From assembly GCF_017743935.1 (NCBI RefSeq), contig NZ_JAGHRE010000007.1, positions 248,001 to 312,000 on the forward strand: a stretch of DNA of 64,000 nt. The letters are read 5' to 3'. Below are positions 18,528-25,952 of this stretch, one piece after another. Under the pieces are notes generated by a model. The model saw only the letters and a list, made by a program, of their open reading frames with translations, had not been told where the DNA came from and did not search any database. The position numbers and the translations under genes are program-made. The number at the start of each line of letters is the position of its first letter. Position 1 is the first letter of the stretch. Source of the DNA: Tropicibacter sp. R16_0. Lineage in GTDB: Bacteria > Pseudomonadota > Alphaproteobacteria > Rhodobacterales > Rhodobacteraceae.

Positions 18528-18581
18528 TCTGCGCCATGCGGCGCAGAGCCTTCGGCGAGAGTATTTTCGAAAAGATGAAAG
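18528..18581 (+). repeat. Intercistronic hairpin plus roseobacter-type GAGAGTATTTTC motif
   Basis: Directly after the bhcC stop there is an 8-bp GC stem (TCTGCGCC / GGCGCAGA), then CCTTCGGCGAGAG and TATTTTCGAAAAGATGAAAG. From memory, similar CTTCGGCGGGAGTATTT strings recur between genes in roseobacter genomes. It could stabilise the upstream mRNA or attenuate transcription into bhcD. Confidence 0.55.
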
Positions 18582-18599
18582 CACACATTAGGAGCAAAC

Positions 18600-19565
18600 A
18601 TGTGGATCGTACCTGAGGCGGCGATTGCCGATCTGATGACCGAAAAGGCCAGTTTTGCCGCCGTCGAGTCTGTCTTTGCCGCCATGTCGCGTGGGGACGC
18701 GGTGAACTTCCCTGTGATCCGAGAGGCCATTGGCCATGCGGACGCGCTTTATGGGTTCAAGTCCGGCTTTGACCGCGCAGGCCTGAACCTGGGGCTCAAA
18801 TCCGGCGGCTATTGGCCAGGCAACATGGACAAGGGGCTGACCAACCATCAGTCGTCGGTCTTTCTGTTTGATGCCGACACCGGCCAATGCCGCGCTGTGG
18901 TGGGGGGCAATCTGTTGACCGCCCTTCGGACGGCTGCCGCCAGCGCCGTGTCGATCCACCATCTGGCGCGGGCCGATGCCAAGGTTCTGGGCATGATCGG
19001 GGCCGGGCATCAGTCGGCGTTTCAGATGCGAGCCGCCGTCAAACATCGCGATTTCGAAAAAGTGATCGGATGGAACCTGCACCCTGAGATGCTGTCGCGC
19101 CTTGCCGATACAGCGGCCGAACTTGGCCTGCCGTTTGAGGCGGTCGATCTGGACCAGTTGGGTGCCGAGGCCGATGTCATCATCTCGATCACCTCAAGCT
19201 TTGACCCAATCCTGATGGACACCCAGGTACGCCCGGGAACCCATATTGCCTGCATGGGCACCGACACCGTCGGCAAACAGGAGGTCGAAGCCGCCCTTTT
19301 GGCGCGCGCGCAGGTCTTTACCGACGAAATCGCTCAATCCGTGACCTTGGGAGAGGCTCAGCACGCCATCAAAGACGGACTGATCACGGCAGGTGCGATC
19401 TCGGAACTGGGCGCTGTCATCAATGGCACCCATCCCGGTCGCACCTCGGACGACGACATCACGCTGTTTGACGGCACTGGCGTCGGATTGCAGGACCTTG
19501 CCGTGGCTTCCGCCGCCCTGGAACTTGCCATCCAGCGCGGAACAGCCATTGAGGTCGATTTCTAG
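18600..19565 (+). CDS. bhcD: Iminosuccinate reductase
   Basis: This 321-residue enzyme of the ornithine cyclodeaminase/mu-crystallin family reduces iminosuccinate to L-aspartate with NAD(P)H, closing the cycle by supplying the amino donor for BhcA. The Rossmann segment is KVLGMIGAGHQSAFQMRA, and the family's lysine/arginine region reads FKSGFDRAGLNLGLKSGG. A good ribosome-binding site (TTAGGAG) is placed seven bases before the ATG. It is the last core bhc gene; the GAPDH-like gene starts 19 bases after it. Confidence 0.94.
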   Translation: MWIVPEAAIADLMTEKASFAAVESVFAAMSRGDAVNFPVIREAIGHADALYGFKSGFDRAGLNLGLKSGGYWPGNMDKGLTNHQSSVFLFDADTGQCRAVVGGNLLTALRTAAASAVSIHHLARADAKVLGMIGAGHQSAFQMRAAVKHRDFEKVIGWNLHPEMLSRLADTAAELGLPFEAVDLDQLGAEADVIISITSSFDPILMDTQVRPGTHIACMGTDTVGKQEVEAALLARAQVFTDEIAQSVTLGEAQHAIKDGLITAGAISELGAVINGTHPGRTSDDDITLFDGTGVGLQDLAVASAALELAIQRGTAIEVDF

Positions 19566-19584
19566 CCCTGCCATATCTTCGCCC

Positions 19585-20568
19585 ATGAAACTGGCGATCA
19601 ACGGATTCGGCCGCATCGGCCGCACGATCCTGCGACAGGTGCTTGCCCTGCCGCAGGATTCCGACGTCGAGGTGGTGCAGATCAATGACATCGCCCCGCT
19701 CGAAACTTGCGCGTATCTGTTCAAATACGACAGCACATTCGGCCCCTATCCCGGCGCAGTCCTGGCAGGGGATGAGGCACTGGTGGTCGATGGCCGCGCC
19801 ATCCCGATCACCCACAGCCCCGACCTGACCCGTGTCGATCTGAGCGGTGTTGACGTGCTGCTCGATTGCACCGGGGTCGCGCGCACGTCGGATGTGGCGG
19901 CGCGCGGTTTGACAGCAGGTGCCGGAAAGGTGCTGATCTCGGGCCCCTCACCAGCGGCCGAAGTGACCATCGTTCTTGGTGCCAACGAAGATGCGTTGGG
20001 CAACGCCCGGATCGTATCGAATGCGTCCTGCACGACCAACGGGTTGGCCCCGCTGGTCAAGGTGATCGATGACATCGCTGGGATTGAAACCGCGCATATG
20101 ACAACCATCCATTGCTACACCAACAGCCAACCTCTGGTGGATGCCCCGCGCGGTGATCTGGCCCGCTCGCGGGCGGCGGCGCTCTCGATGGTGCCCACAA
20201 CCTCGTCAGCCACGCATCTGATCGACACCGTGCTGCCCCATCTCGCGGGCAAGATCAGCGGCGCGGCAGTACGGGTGCCTACGGCGAGCGTATCGGCTGT
20301 GGATCTGGTGGTGCAACTGTCGTCAGATATGGATGAGGCAACGTTCCGGGATCAGCTGCATCGGCAGGTTCTGGCCTCTCCCGTCCTGGGTTGGACCGAT
20401 ATGCCGCTGGTCTCATCAGACCTGCGCAACAGGCCCGAGTCGCTGATCATCGCCGAGCCCGAAACCCGCATGACCGGCGCACGGCAAGTGCGCGTCTTCG
20501 GTTGGTATGACAACGAATGGGGGTTCTCTGCGCGGATGCTTGATGTGGCAATTCGGATGGCCAGCTAA
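19585..20568 (+). CDS. Type I glyceraldehyde-3-phosphate dehydrogenase-like protein
   Basis: The 327-residue protein has the NAD-binding start KLAINGFGRIGRTILRQV, Asp35 (NDIAP) favouring NAD over NADP, catalytic Cys149 in SNASCTTN and the activating His176. The usual second cysteine of SCTTNC is glycine. The common APAKGED-type loop is replaced by SPAAEVT. It is probably not the main glycolytic gapA; an erythrose-4-phosphate or other aldehyde dehydrogenase role is possible. It begins 19 bases after bhcD and likely shares the bhc transcript. Confidence 0.85.
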   Translation: MKLAINGFGRIGRTILRQVLALPQDSDVEVVQINDIAPLETCAYLFKYDSTFGPYPGAVLAGDEALVVDGRAIPITHSPDLTRVDLSGVDVLLDCTGVARTSDVAARGLTAGAGKVLISGPSPAAEVTIVLGANEDALGNARIVSNASCTTNGLAPLVKVIDDIAGIETAHMTTIHCYTNSQPLVDAPRGDLARSRAAALSMVPTTSSATHLIDTVLPHLAGKISGAAVRVPTASVSAVDLVVQLSSDMDEATFRDQLHRQVLASPVLGWTDMPLVSSDLRNRPESLIIAEPETRMTGARQVRVFGWYDNEWGFSARMLDVAIRMAS

Positions 20569-20587
20569 CTCTCAATATCTTGAAACA

Positions 20588-20682
20588 GCGCCGCGCCGCA
20601 CCGAGCTTCAGCTTGGTGCGGCGCGGCGCCCGGCCCAACCGGTCGGTGGGCGCATCTTTGATGCGTCCCGACCGGGCGGGAG
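20588..20682 (+). repeat. Dispersed palindromic repeat, copy C
   Basis: A long GC hairpin (arms 20588-20607 and 20610-20629, one wobble pair) is followed by GGCCCAACCGG, a second hairpin around a TTT loop and the end GGGCGGGAG (20674-20682). It fills the gap between convergent genes and probably ends transcription from both sides. Confidence 0.85.
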
Positions 20683-20688
20683 CTTCCC

Positions 20689-22152
20689 CTACTCGCCAGG
20701 CAAACTGCCCGAGCCGTGACCGGACATGCCGCCCGACACTTCCTCGGTTGCCTCATCCGCCAGTTCTTCAGGCAGGATCAGGTTCAGCACGATGGCAATC
20801 AACGCTGCAGGCAAGATGCCCGAGGCCGCCAGAATACGCAGCGTATCGGGCAGGTATTGCAGCGCGTTCGGTGATCCCGGCGCAAGGTTCATCACCTCCA
20901 GCTGCAACCCGAACCCGATCGACAGCGCGATGGCAAAGATCACCATGTTGCGACGGTTCCAGTTCACGTCCGACAGCATCGAAACACCAGCCGAGACAAC
21001 CATCCCGAACATCACGATCACGCCGCCGCCAAGAACCTCGATGGGAATGGTGCGGATCAGCGCGCCGACCTTGGGGATCAAACCGCAAACGATCAGGAAG
21101 ATCGCGCCGATGGTCACCACATGACGGCTCATCACACCTGTCATCGCGATCAGGCCCACGTTCTGGCTGAAGGATGTGTTGGGAAAACCACCAAACAGGC
21201 CAGCGATGGCCGAGCCGATACCATCAGCAAAGGTCGCGCCCTGGATTTCCTTGTCGGTCGCCTCACGCCCAGCGCCCCCCTTGGTGATGCCGCTCACGTC
21301 GCCCACGGTTTCCACTGCGCTGACAAACGACATCAGACAGAAGCCGATGATCGCCGCCAGACTGAAATCGATCCCGTATTTGAACGGTATCGGCAGACCA
21401 AACGCAGCGGCACGGTTCCAACTCTGGCCGATCCCCTCAAAACTCACCAGACCAAAGAACATCGAATAGATGTAACCGGCAATGATCCCGATCAGCACCG
21501 CGGACACCGACAACATCCCACGCGCAAAGAACTTCATCCCCAACGTGACAAAGATGACCACCAGCGCGACTGACCAGTTCAGCAGGCTTCCGTACTCCGG
21601 ATTGTTGAACGCTTTGGCAGGCACACCACCAGCCGCGTATTCGATGCCCACGCGCACCAGGTAAAGACCGATCATCGTCACCACGAGGCCTGTCACCAAT
21701 GGCGGCAGAGCAAATCGGATGCGGCCGATCACGGTCCCCAACAGTGTGTGGAACAGCCCACCAATCAGAACGCCGCCGAATAGCACAGGCAGCGCCTCGA
21801 CCCCTTTACCCGCCACCAGCGGGATCATGATCGGGATAAAGGCGAAACTTGTGCCCTGCACGATGGGTAACCGCGCGCCCACCGGACCCATGCCAATGGT
21901 CTGAAACAGCGTTGCAACGCCTGCAAAGAGCATCGACATCTGAATCAGATAGGTCATGTCAGGGAAACCCTGCGCGCCTGCGTCCGAGCCAAATCCAAAA
22001 CCGGCCGCGCCCGAGATGATGATGGCGGGTGTGATGTTTGACACAAACATTGCCAGTACGTGCTGAATGCCCAGGGGCACCGCCTTGTGCAACGCCGGGG
22101 TATAATTCGGATCGCGCAGCTGTGCCGCGGTTCCTATCGAAGTGTCAGCCAT
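20689..22152 (-). CDS. NCS2-family xanthine/urate permease
   Basis: The 487-residue integral membrane protein has 12 or more hydrophobic segments. Nucleobase:cation symporter-2 features are ETVGDVSGITKGG in the substrate region and GGFPNTSFSQNVGLIAMTGV before SRHV, the pattern of xanthine/urate carriers. Uptake of urate or xanthine is inferred from the adjacent ureide genes; uracil is less likely. The ATG at 22152 has AGGACAG upstream. It lies downstream of allA in the same direction with an 80-base gap, so it may be the last gene of the puuE-allA unit. Confidence 0.9.
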   Translation of the reverse strand: MADTSIGTAAQLRDPNYTPALHKAVPLGIQHVLAMFVSNITPAIIISGAAGFGFGSDAGAQGFPDMTYLIQMSMLFAGVATLFQTIGMGPVGARLPIVQGTSFAFIPIMIPLVAGKGVEALPVLFGGVLIGGLFHTLLGTVIGRIRFALPPLVTGLVVTMIGLYLVRVGIEYAAGGVPAKAFNNPEYGSLLNWSVALVVIFVTLGMKFFARGMLSVSAVLIGIIAGYIYSMFFGLVSFEGIGQSWNRAAAFGLPIPFKYGIDFSLAAIIGFCLMSFVSAVETVGDVSGITKGGAGREATDKEIQGATFADGIGSAIAGLFGGFPNTSFSQNVGLIAMTGVMSRHVVTIGAIFLIVCGLIPKVGALIRTIPIEVLGGGVIVMFGMVVSAGVSMLSDVNWNRRNMVIFAIALSIGFGLQLEVMNLAPGSPNALQYLPDTLRILAASGILPAALIAIVLNLILPEELADEATEEVSGGMSGHGSGSLPGE

Positions 22153-22232
22153 GATCTCACTGTCCTCCCTTGTGGGTCTCATGGGGGTCTTGCCGCTTCT
22201 TTGTCCGGCGGCTTCTGATTTGGTGGCCGCCC

Positions 22233-22724
22233 TTATCCGGGTCGTCCCACCACGAATGGGGTGTCGAACCAATGCTCTTCCAGATTGGCCCCCTCCCCGA
22301 TGCGGTCGACGACCGCAAACAGTCCCGGCGCGTGCAGCGGGGTCAAAACCCCGTGCCATGTGCCCCGGTGAAAATTGATCGCCTGCCCTGCTTTTGTCTC
22401 AAAGGCCAAAGGGCGCCCCGGCCTACCGCCTTCATCCTTGGCCACGATCACCAGAAAGGGATGCTCCGTCATCGGGACGAACAGCTGGCTTCCTTCGGGA
22501 TGACGCTCTACCAGGTCCAGCGTGTATGGCAGCGACCGCGGGTTGGCGTTGAACAAGCTCACCCCAGCCCGGCCTTCGACAAAATCCAGGGTGACCCGGT
22601 CGTGATACCGCCCACATTGCCCTTGGTTGATGATCTTGTCGGGCTCTCCCGCAACCTCGATCACTTCGCCAAAGGGCGCAAAGGCTTGGGCCGAGATCGG
22701 TTGAATGGTGATCTGCTGGCTCAT
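22233..22724 (-). CDS. allA: Ureidoglycolate lyase
   Basis: This 163-residue cupin-fold enzyme splits (S)-ureidoglycolate into glyoxylate and urea. Family features are AFAPFGEVIE near the N-terminus, SLFNANPRSLPYTLDLVERH, GSQLFVPM and FHRGTWHGVL. Its ATG overlaps the stop of the puuE-uraD gene (ATGA), so it is translationally coupled. The product, glyoxylate, is the substrate of BhcA and BhcC encoded 4-7 kb away. Confidence 0.95.
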   Translation of the reverse strand: MSQQITIQPISAQAFAPFGEVIEVAGEPDKIINQGQCGRYHDRVTLDFVEGRAGVSLFNANPRSLPYTLDLVERHPEGSQLFVPMTEHPFLVIVAKDEGGRPGRPLAFETKAGQAINFHRGTWHGVLTPLHAPGLFAVVDRIGEGANLEEHWFDTPFVVGRPG

Positions 22725-24136
22725 GACGGCAGGATGTCCCGCAGACGGAATTCAGCGATACGTTCGACCTGTCGACAGGCTTCGGCAAACTCGGTGTCGC
22801 GATCATGGTCGATCCGGCGCTGAAACGCCTCAAGGATCGAGGCCTTGTCGTGGTCACGCACGGCGATGATGAACGGAAAGCCAAACTTATCCACGTAAGC
22901 CTGATTTAGCCCGGTGAATGATGCGCGCTCGTCATCAGTCAGAGCATCAAGACCGGCCGAGGCCTGTTCGGACGTGCTTTCTGCCGTCAACCGTTTGGCC
23001 TGCGCCAGTTTCCCGGCCAGATCCGGGTGGGCCGTCAGAACGCCAAGGCGTTCCTCGCTGCTGGCAGACCGGAACATCCGCGCCAGCGCGTTGTGCAACC
23101 CGCCTGCTGTGTCATGCGCTGGCCCCAATTCCAGATCATGTGCGCGTTCAGCGATCCATGCCGAATGTTCGAAAATACCACCATAGGCGTCGACAAACTC
23201 CGCACGGTCCATCTGCGACGGGCGCGGATGTTTCACAGGCGGATGCGTCGCAGCCCAATGCTGGGCAATCTCCAGCCGGGTGGCAAACCACACGTCCTGA
23301 TGCCCCCGCGCATAATCGAGGAAGCGCTTCAGCGCCATCACCCGTCCGGGTCGCCCGATCAGACGGCAATGCAGGCCAATCGACATCATCTTGGGTGCGC
23401 CCTCTTCTCCCTCGGCATAGAGCGCATCAAAACTGTCTTTGAGATAGGCAAAGAACTGATCGCCCGAGTTGAACCCCTGCGGCGTGGCGAACCGCATGTC
23501 ATTGCAATCAAGCGTGTAGGGAATGATCAACTGATCGCGCCCGTCGAGTTCGGCCCAATAGGGCAGATCATCGTCATAGGTGTCCGAGATGTAATCCATC
23601 CCCGCTTCTGCCGCCAAGCGGACCGTGTTCATCGAACAGCGCCCTGTATACCAGCCGCGCGGCGGTTCTCCCACCACTTCGGTGTGCAGGCGGATGGCCT
23701 CGGCGATCTGCGCGCGCTCGTTCTCTTCGGGCATGTCCTTGTGCTCGACCCATTTCAGGCCATGGCTGGCGATCTCCCACCCGGCTGATTTCATCGCCGC
23801 GACTTGATCCGGAGATCGCGCCAGAGCCGACGCCACACCATAAACGGTGACAGGCAGATCCTTCATCAGCCGATGCAACCGCCAGAACCCGGCCCGCGCG
23901 CCGTATTCGTAAATGGATTCCATGTTCCAATGCCGCTGCCCCGGCCACTGCGCCGCGCCCACGATCTCGGACAGGAACGCCTCGGATGCTTCATCCCCGT
24001 GCAGCAGGCAGTTCTCGCCGCCTTCCTCGTAATTCAGGACGATCTGAACGGCGATCTTGGCCCCACCCGGCCACTGAGCCTTGGGAGGTGTTGCGCCATA
24101 GCCAATCATGTTTCGAGGGTAACGAGGGGCAGACAT
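22721..24136 (-). CDS. puuE: Fused allantoinase (PuuE) and OHCU decarboxylase (UraD)
   Basis: The 471-residue bifunctional protein begins with residues 1 to about 300, a polysaccharide-deacetylase-like PuuE allantoinase (NMIGYGATPPKAQWPGGAKI, EIASHGLKWVEH, LHCRLIGRPGR), hydrolysing allantoin to allantoate. From about 305 to the end it is an OHCU decarboxylase (AEFVDAYGGIFEHSAWIAER, catalytic His370 in AHPDLAGKL, FGFPFIIAVRDHDK), producing (S)-allantoin. The two domains catalyse consecutive steps, so fusion could favour channelling. It is the first gene of the allA operon, divergent from uraH. Confidence 0.95.
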   Translation of the reverse strand: MSAPRYPRNMIGYGATPPKAQWPGGAKIAVQIVLNYEEGGENCLLHGDEASEAFLSEIVGAAQWPGQRHWNMESIYEYGARAGFWRLHRLMKDLPVTVYGVASALARSPDQVAAMKSAGWEIASHGLKWVEHKDMPEENERAQIAEAIRLHTEVVGEPPRGWYTGRCSMNTVRLAAEAGMDYISDTYDDDLPYWAELDGRDQLIIPYTLDCNDMRFATPQGFNSGDQFFAYLKDSFDALYAEGEEGAPKMMSIGLHCRLIGRPGRVMALKRFLDYARGHQDVWFATRLEIAQHWAATHPPVKHPRPSQMDRAEFVDAYGGIFEHSAWIAERAHDLELGPAHDTAGGLHNALARMFRSASSEERLGVLTAHPDLAGKLAQAKRLTAESTSEQASAGLDALTDDERASFTGLNQAYVDKFGFPFIIAVRDHDKASILEAFQRRIDHDRDTEFAEACRQVERIAEFRLRDILPS

Positions 24137-24204
24137 GGGGGAATTCCGGTGTTGTTTCTGAAGCGCTCAACCCTGAATAGCGCAGAAAACCTGGATCGTT
24201 TATC

Positions 24205-24233
24205 AAATGCTGATTGATAGTGTTTCAGCATTT
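24205..24233. promoter_or_regulatory. Candidate operator between puuE-uraD and uraH
   Basis: Perfect 9-bp arms AAATGCTGA / TCAGCATTT are separated by 11 bases inside the 224-bp divergent promoter region. The size fits a dimeric regulator site, perhaps for the LysR protein encoded at 24933-25856 or an unlinked regulator. No binding evidence. Confidence 0.5.
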
Positions 24234-24360
24234 TCATCGCCCACAGAAGGGTTTTCCCAGCTAACCTTCAAGGAAACCCGAATACACTGTCACAGGTGCG
24301 TCGTTTGCATTGCCTTGGCGGCTGCGGCACACCCAAGGGCAGAAGAATGGAGACACAGCG

Positions 24361-24717
24361 ATGAGCGGCTATTTGACAACACATGTCCTGGACACAGCCA
24401 AAGGCTGCCCTGCGGCCGGATTGAAGATCACCCTTTTCCGGATTGACGGAGAGGCGCGACAAGAGCTTGCCCAGATGATCACCAACGACGATGGCCGCAC
24501 GGACAGCCCGATCTTGCCAACAGCGGCCTTTGAGACCGGAACATATGAGCTGATCTTTCATGCGGGCGATTACCTGCGCGCGAGCGGCCAAGCCGCAGAA
24601 GAGCCTCTGTTCCTCGATCAAGTGCCAATCCGCTTTGGCATGTCTGATGGTGACGCGCACTATCACGTGCCGCTGCTGCTTTCGCCATTTGGCTTCTCGA
24701 CCTATCGCGGCAGTTGA
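24361..24717 (+). CDS. uraH: 5-Hydroxyisourate hydrolase (transthyretin-related)
   Basis: This 118-residue enzyme hydrolyses 5-hydroxyisourate to OHCU (2-oxo-4-hydroxy-4-carboxy-5-ureidoimidazoline). Signature residues are His8 in [10 protein letters not shown], the central LFRIDGEAR and the C-terminal YRGS tetrapeptide, all typical of HIU hydrolases and absent in transthyretin. No periplasmic signal, so it is cytosolic. The start at 24361 follows GGAGA. It lies between PuuD and the UraD domain in the pathway. Confidence 0.96.
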   Translation: MSGYLTTHVLDTAKGCPAAGLKITLFRIDGEARQELAQMITNDDGRTDSPILPTAAFETGTYELIFHAGDYLRASGQAAEEPLFLDQVPIRFGMSDGDAHYHVPLLLSPFGFSTYRGS

Positions 24718-24737
24718 CGCCAAAAGCCCCGGGGGTG

Positions 24738-24919
24738 CTCCCGCCCGTCGTCAATTTTTCTTGGCAGAAAAACCTCCTCCCGTTGGGCCCGGCCTCGCTG
24801 CGCTCGGCGGTTGCGCTCGTGGGGAACCAGATGCCACAAGCCGGACCGCGCCGAGCCGTAGGCGAGGCGCCCGGCCCAACGGAGCAAGGGCCCGTCAGGG
24901 CATGAAGCGAGGGCGGGAG
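24738..24919. repeat. Dispersed palindromic repeat, copy D (inverted dimer)
   Basis: The left half is in minus orientation (end 24738-24749, core 24776-24789). The right half is in plus orientation (core GGCCCAACGGAG at 24873-24884, end GGGCGGGAG at 24911-24919). The middle contains inverted GCCTCGC / GCGAGGC arms. The left half also carries the hairpin TTTTTCT / AGAAAAA and a CCTCCTCCC string. It lies between convergent uraH and the lysR gene. Confidence 0.8.
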
Positions 24920-24932
24920 CGCCCCCGCTTTT

Positions 24933-25856
24933 CTAGATCGCTTTGGCCTCGGCCGAACGCACCGCCTTGCCCACGCGCTCTGTCATGAAATCCATGAACA
25001 GTCGCGTCTTGGGGTCCTGGTGGCGACGATGTGTATAGAGGCACGCCATCTGCACCGGTGTCGGTGGCGTTTCCTCGCCAACACGAACCAACCGGCCCGA
25101 CACCAGATGATCGGCCACTTCGAACACCGGCTTCATCGCGATCCCCTCTCCCGCCAACGCCCAATCGGTCAGCACATCTCCGTCGTCGCATTCATAACGG
25201 CCCGACACTGCGAACCGCTTTGGTCCTTCGGGTGTTTCCAGCAGCCATTGGAATTCTGTGGCCCCAGGGAATCGCAGGTTCAGACACTCATGCCCGCCAG
25301 ACAACAGCTCCTCGCCGGACACAGGATGGCCACGACGTTCGACATACTCGGGCGCGGCACAGAGCACCCTTTGGCAATCGGCAATCTTGCGAATGCGCAG
25401 GTTGCTGTCTTCGGGCTGACCCAAAAAGAACGCCAGATCCAACCCCTCGGTCGTCAGGTCCACGGTGCGATCCGTCAGGCGCAGGCGCACGTCGATCTCG
25501 GGATAACCTTGCAGAAACTCCGGCACCTCAGGCGCCAGCAATCTGCGCCCCACCCCCAGTGGCGCGGCCACAAAGAGCGACCCGCGCGGATTGTCCGTCA
25601 GGTTCATCACGGTCGCCTCGGCCGCCTCGACGCTGTCCAGCACCGTCACCGCTCCGGAATAGAACGCCTTGCCATGTTCCGTCGGTGTCAGGTTTCGCGT
25701 CGTCCGCTGGAACAGCCGAACGTTCAGGTGATCTTCGAGCTGCGAGATGCGTGCCGAGGTGACCGCAGGCGATATACGCAGGTCGCGCCCCGCAGCAGAC
25801 ATGCTGCCCAGCTCATAGACCCGGACGAACGTGCGAATGTTGTCGAGATAGGACAT
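24933..25856 (-). CDS. LysR-family transcriptional regulator
   Basis: The 307-residue protein has an N-terminal winged helix-turn-helix (MSYLDNIRTFVRVYELGSMS, AVTSARISQLEDHLNVRLFQ) and a C-terminal periplasmic-binding-like effector domain. The divergent neighbour is puuD and the convergent one uraH, so control of purine degradation is a reasonable guess. The effector is unknown. The start at 25856 was chosen because LysR proteins begin at the helix-turn-helix; an earlier in-frame ATG would run into puuD. Confidence 0.9.
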   Translation of the reverse strand: MSYLDNIRTFVRVYELGSMSAAGRDLRISPAVTSARISQLEDHLNVRLFQRTTRNLTPTEHGKAFYSGAVTVLDSVEAAEATVMNLTDNPRGSLFVAAPLGVGRRLLAPEVPEFLQGYPEIDVRLRLTDRTVDLTTEGLDLAFFLGQPEDSNLRIRKIADCQRVLCAAPEYVERRGHPVSGEELLSGGHECLNLRFPGATEFQWLLETPEGPKRFAVSGRYECDDGDVLTDWALAGEGIAMKPVFEVADHLVSGRLVRVGEETPPTPVQMACLYTHRRHQDPKTRLFMDFMTERVGKAVRSAEAKAI

Positions 25857-25869
25857 TTTCTCAGATTTT

Positions 25870-25886
25870 TTGATACAGCTTGATAC
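25870..25886. promoter_or_regulatory. Direct repeat in the lysR-puuD divergent promoter
   Basis: TTGATAC occurs twice with start points ten bases apart, one helical turn, in the 96-bp divergent gap. Such spacing suits side-by-side binding of a regulator or overlapping promoter elements. Tentative. Confidence 0.35.
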
Positions 25887-25952
25887 TATATGGGAATACC
25901 GAATAAACGCCGCTTTGCCTAGTCTGCCTGAAAAAGACCGGAGTGACCCTTC

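Noticed and set aside
24773-24781. CCTCCTCCC as proof of a CcsR/cuckoo-type sRNA gene.
   Set aside because: The string alone is too short and the usual loop placement is not shown; kept only as a hint in the repeat finding.
24738-24919. Insertion sequence remnant.
   Set aside because: No transposase fragment or target duplication; the same core occurs in four other intergenic sites with no coding part.
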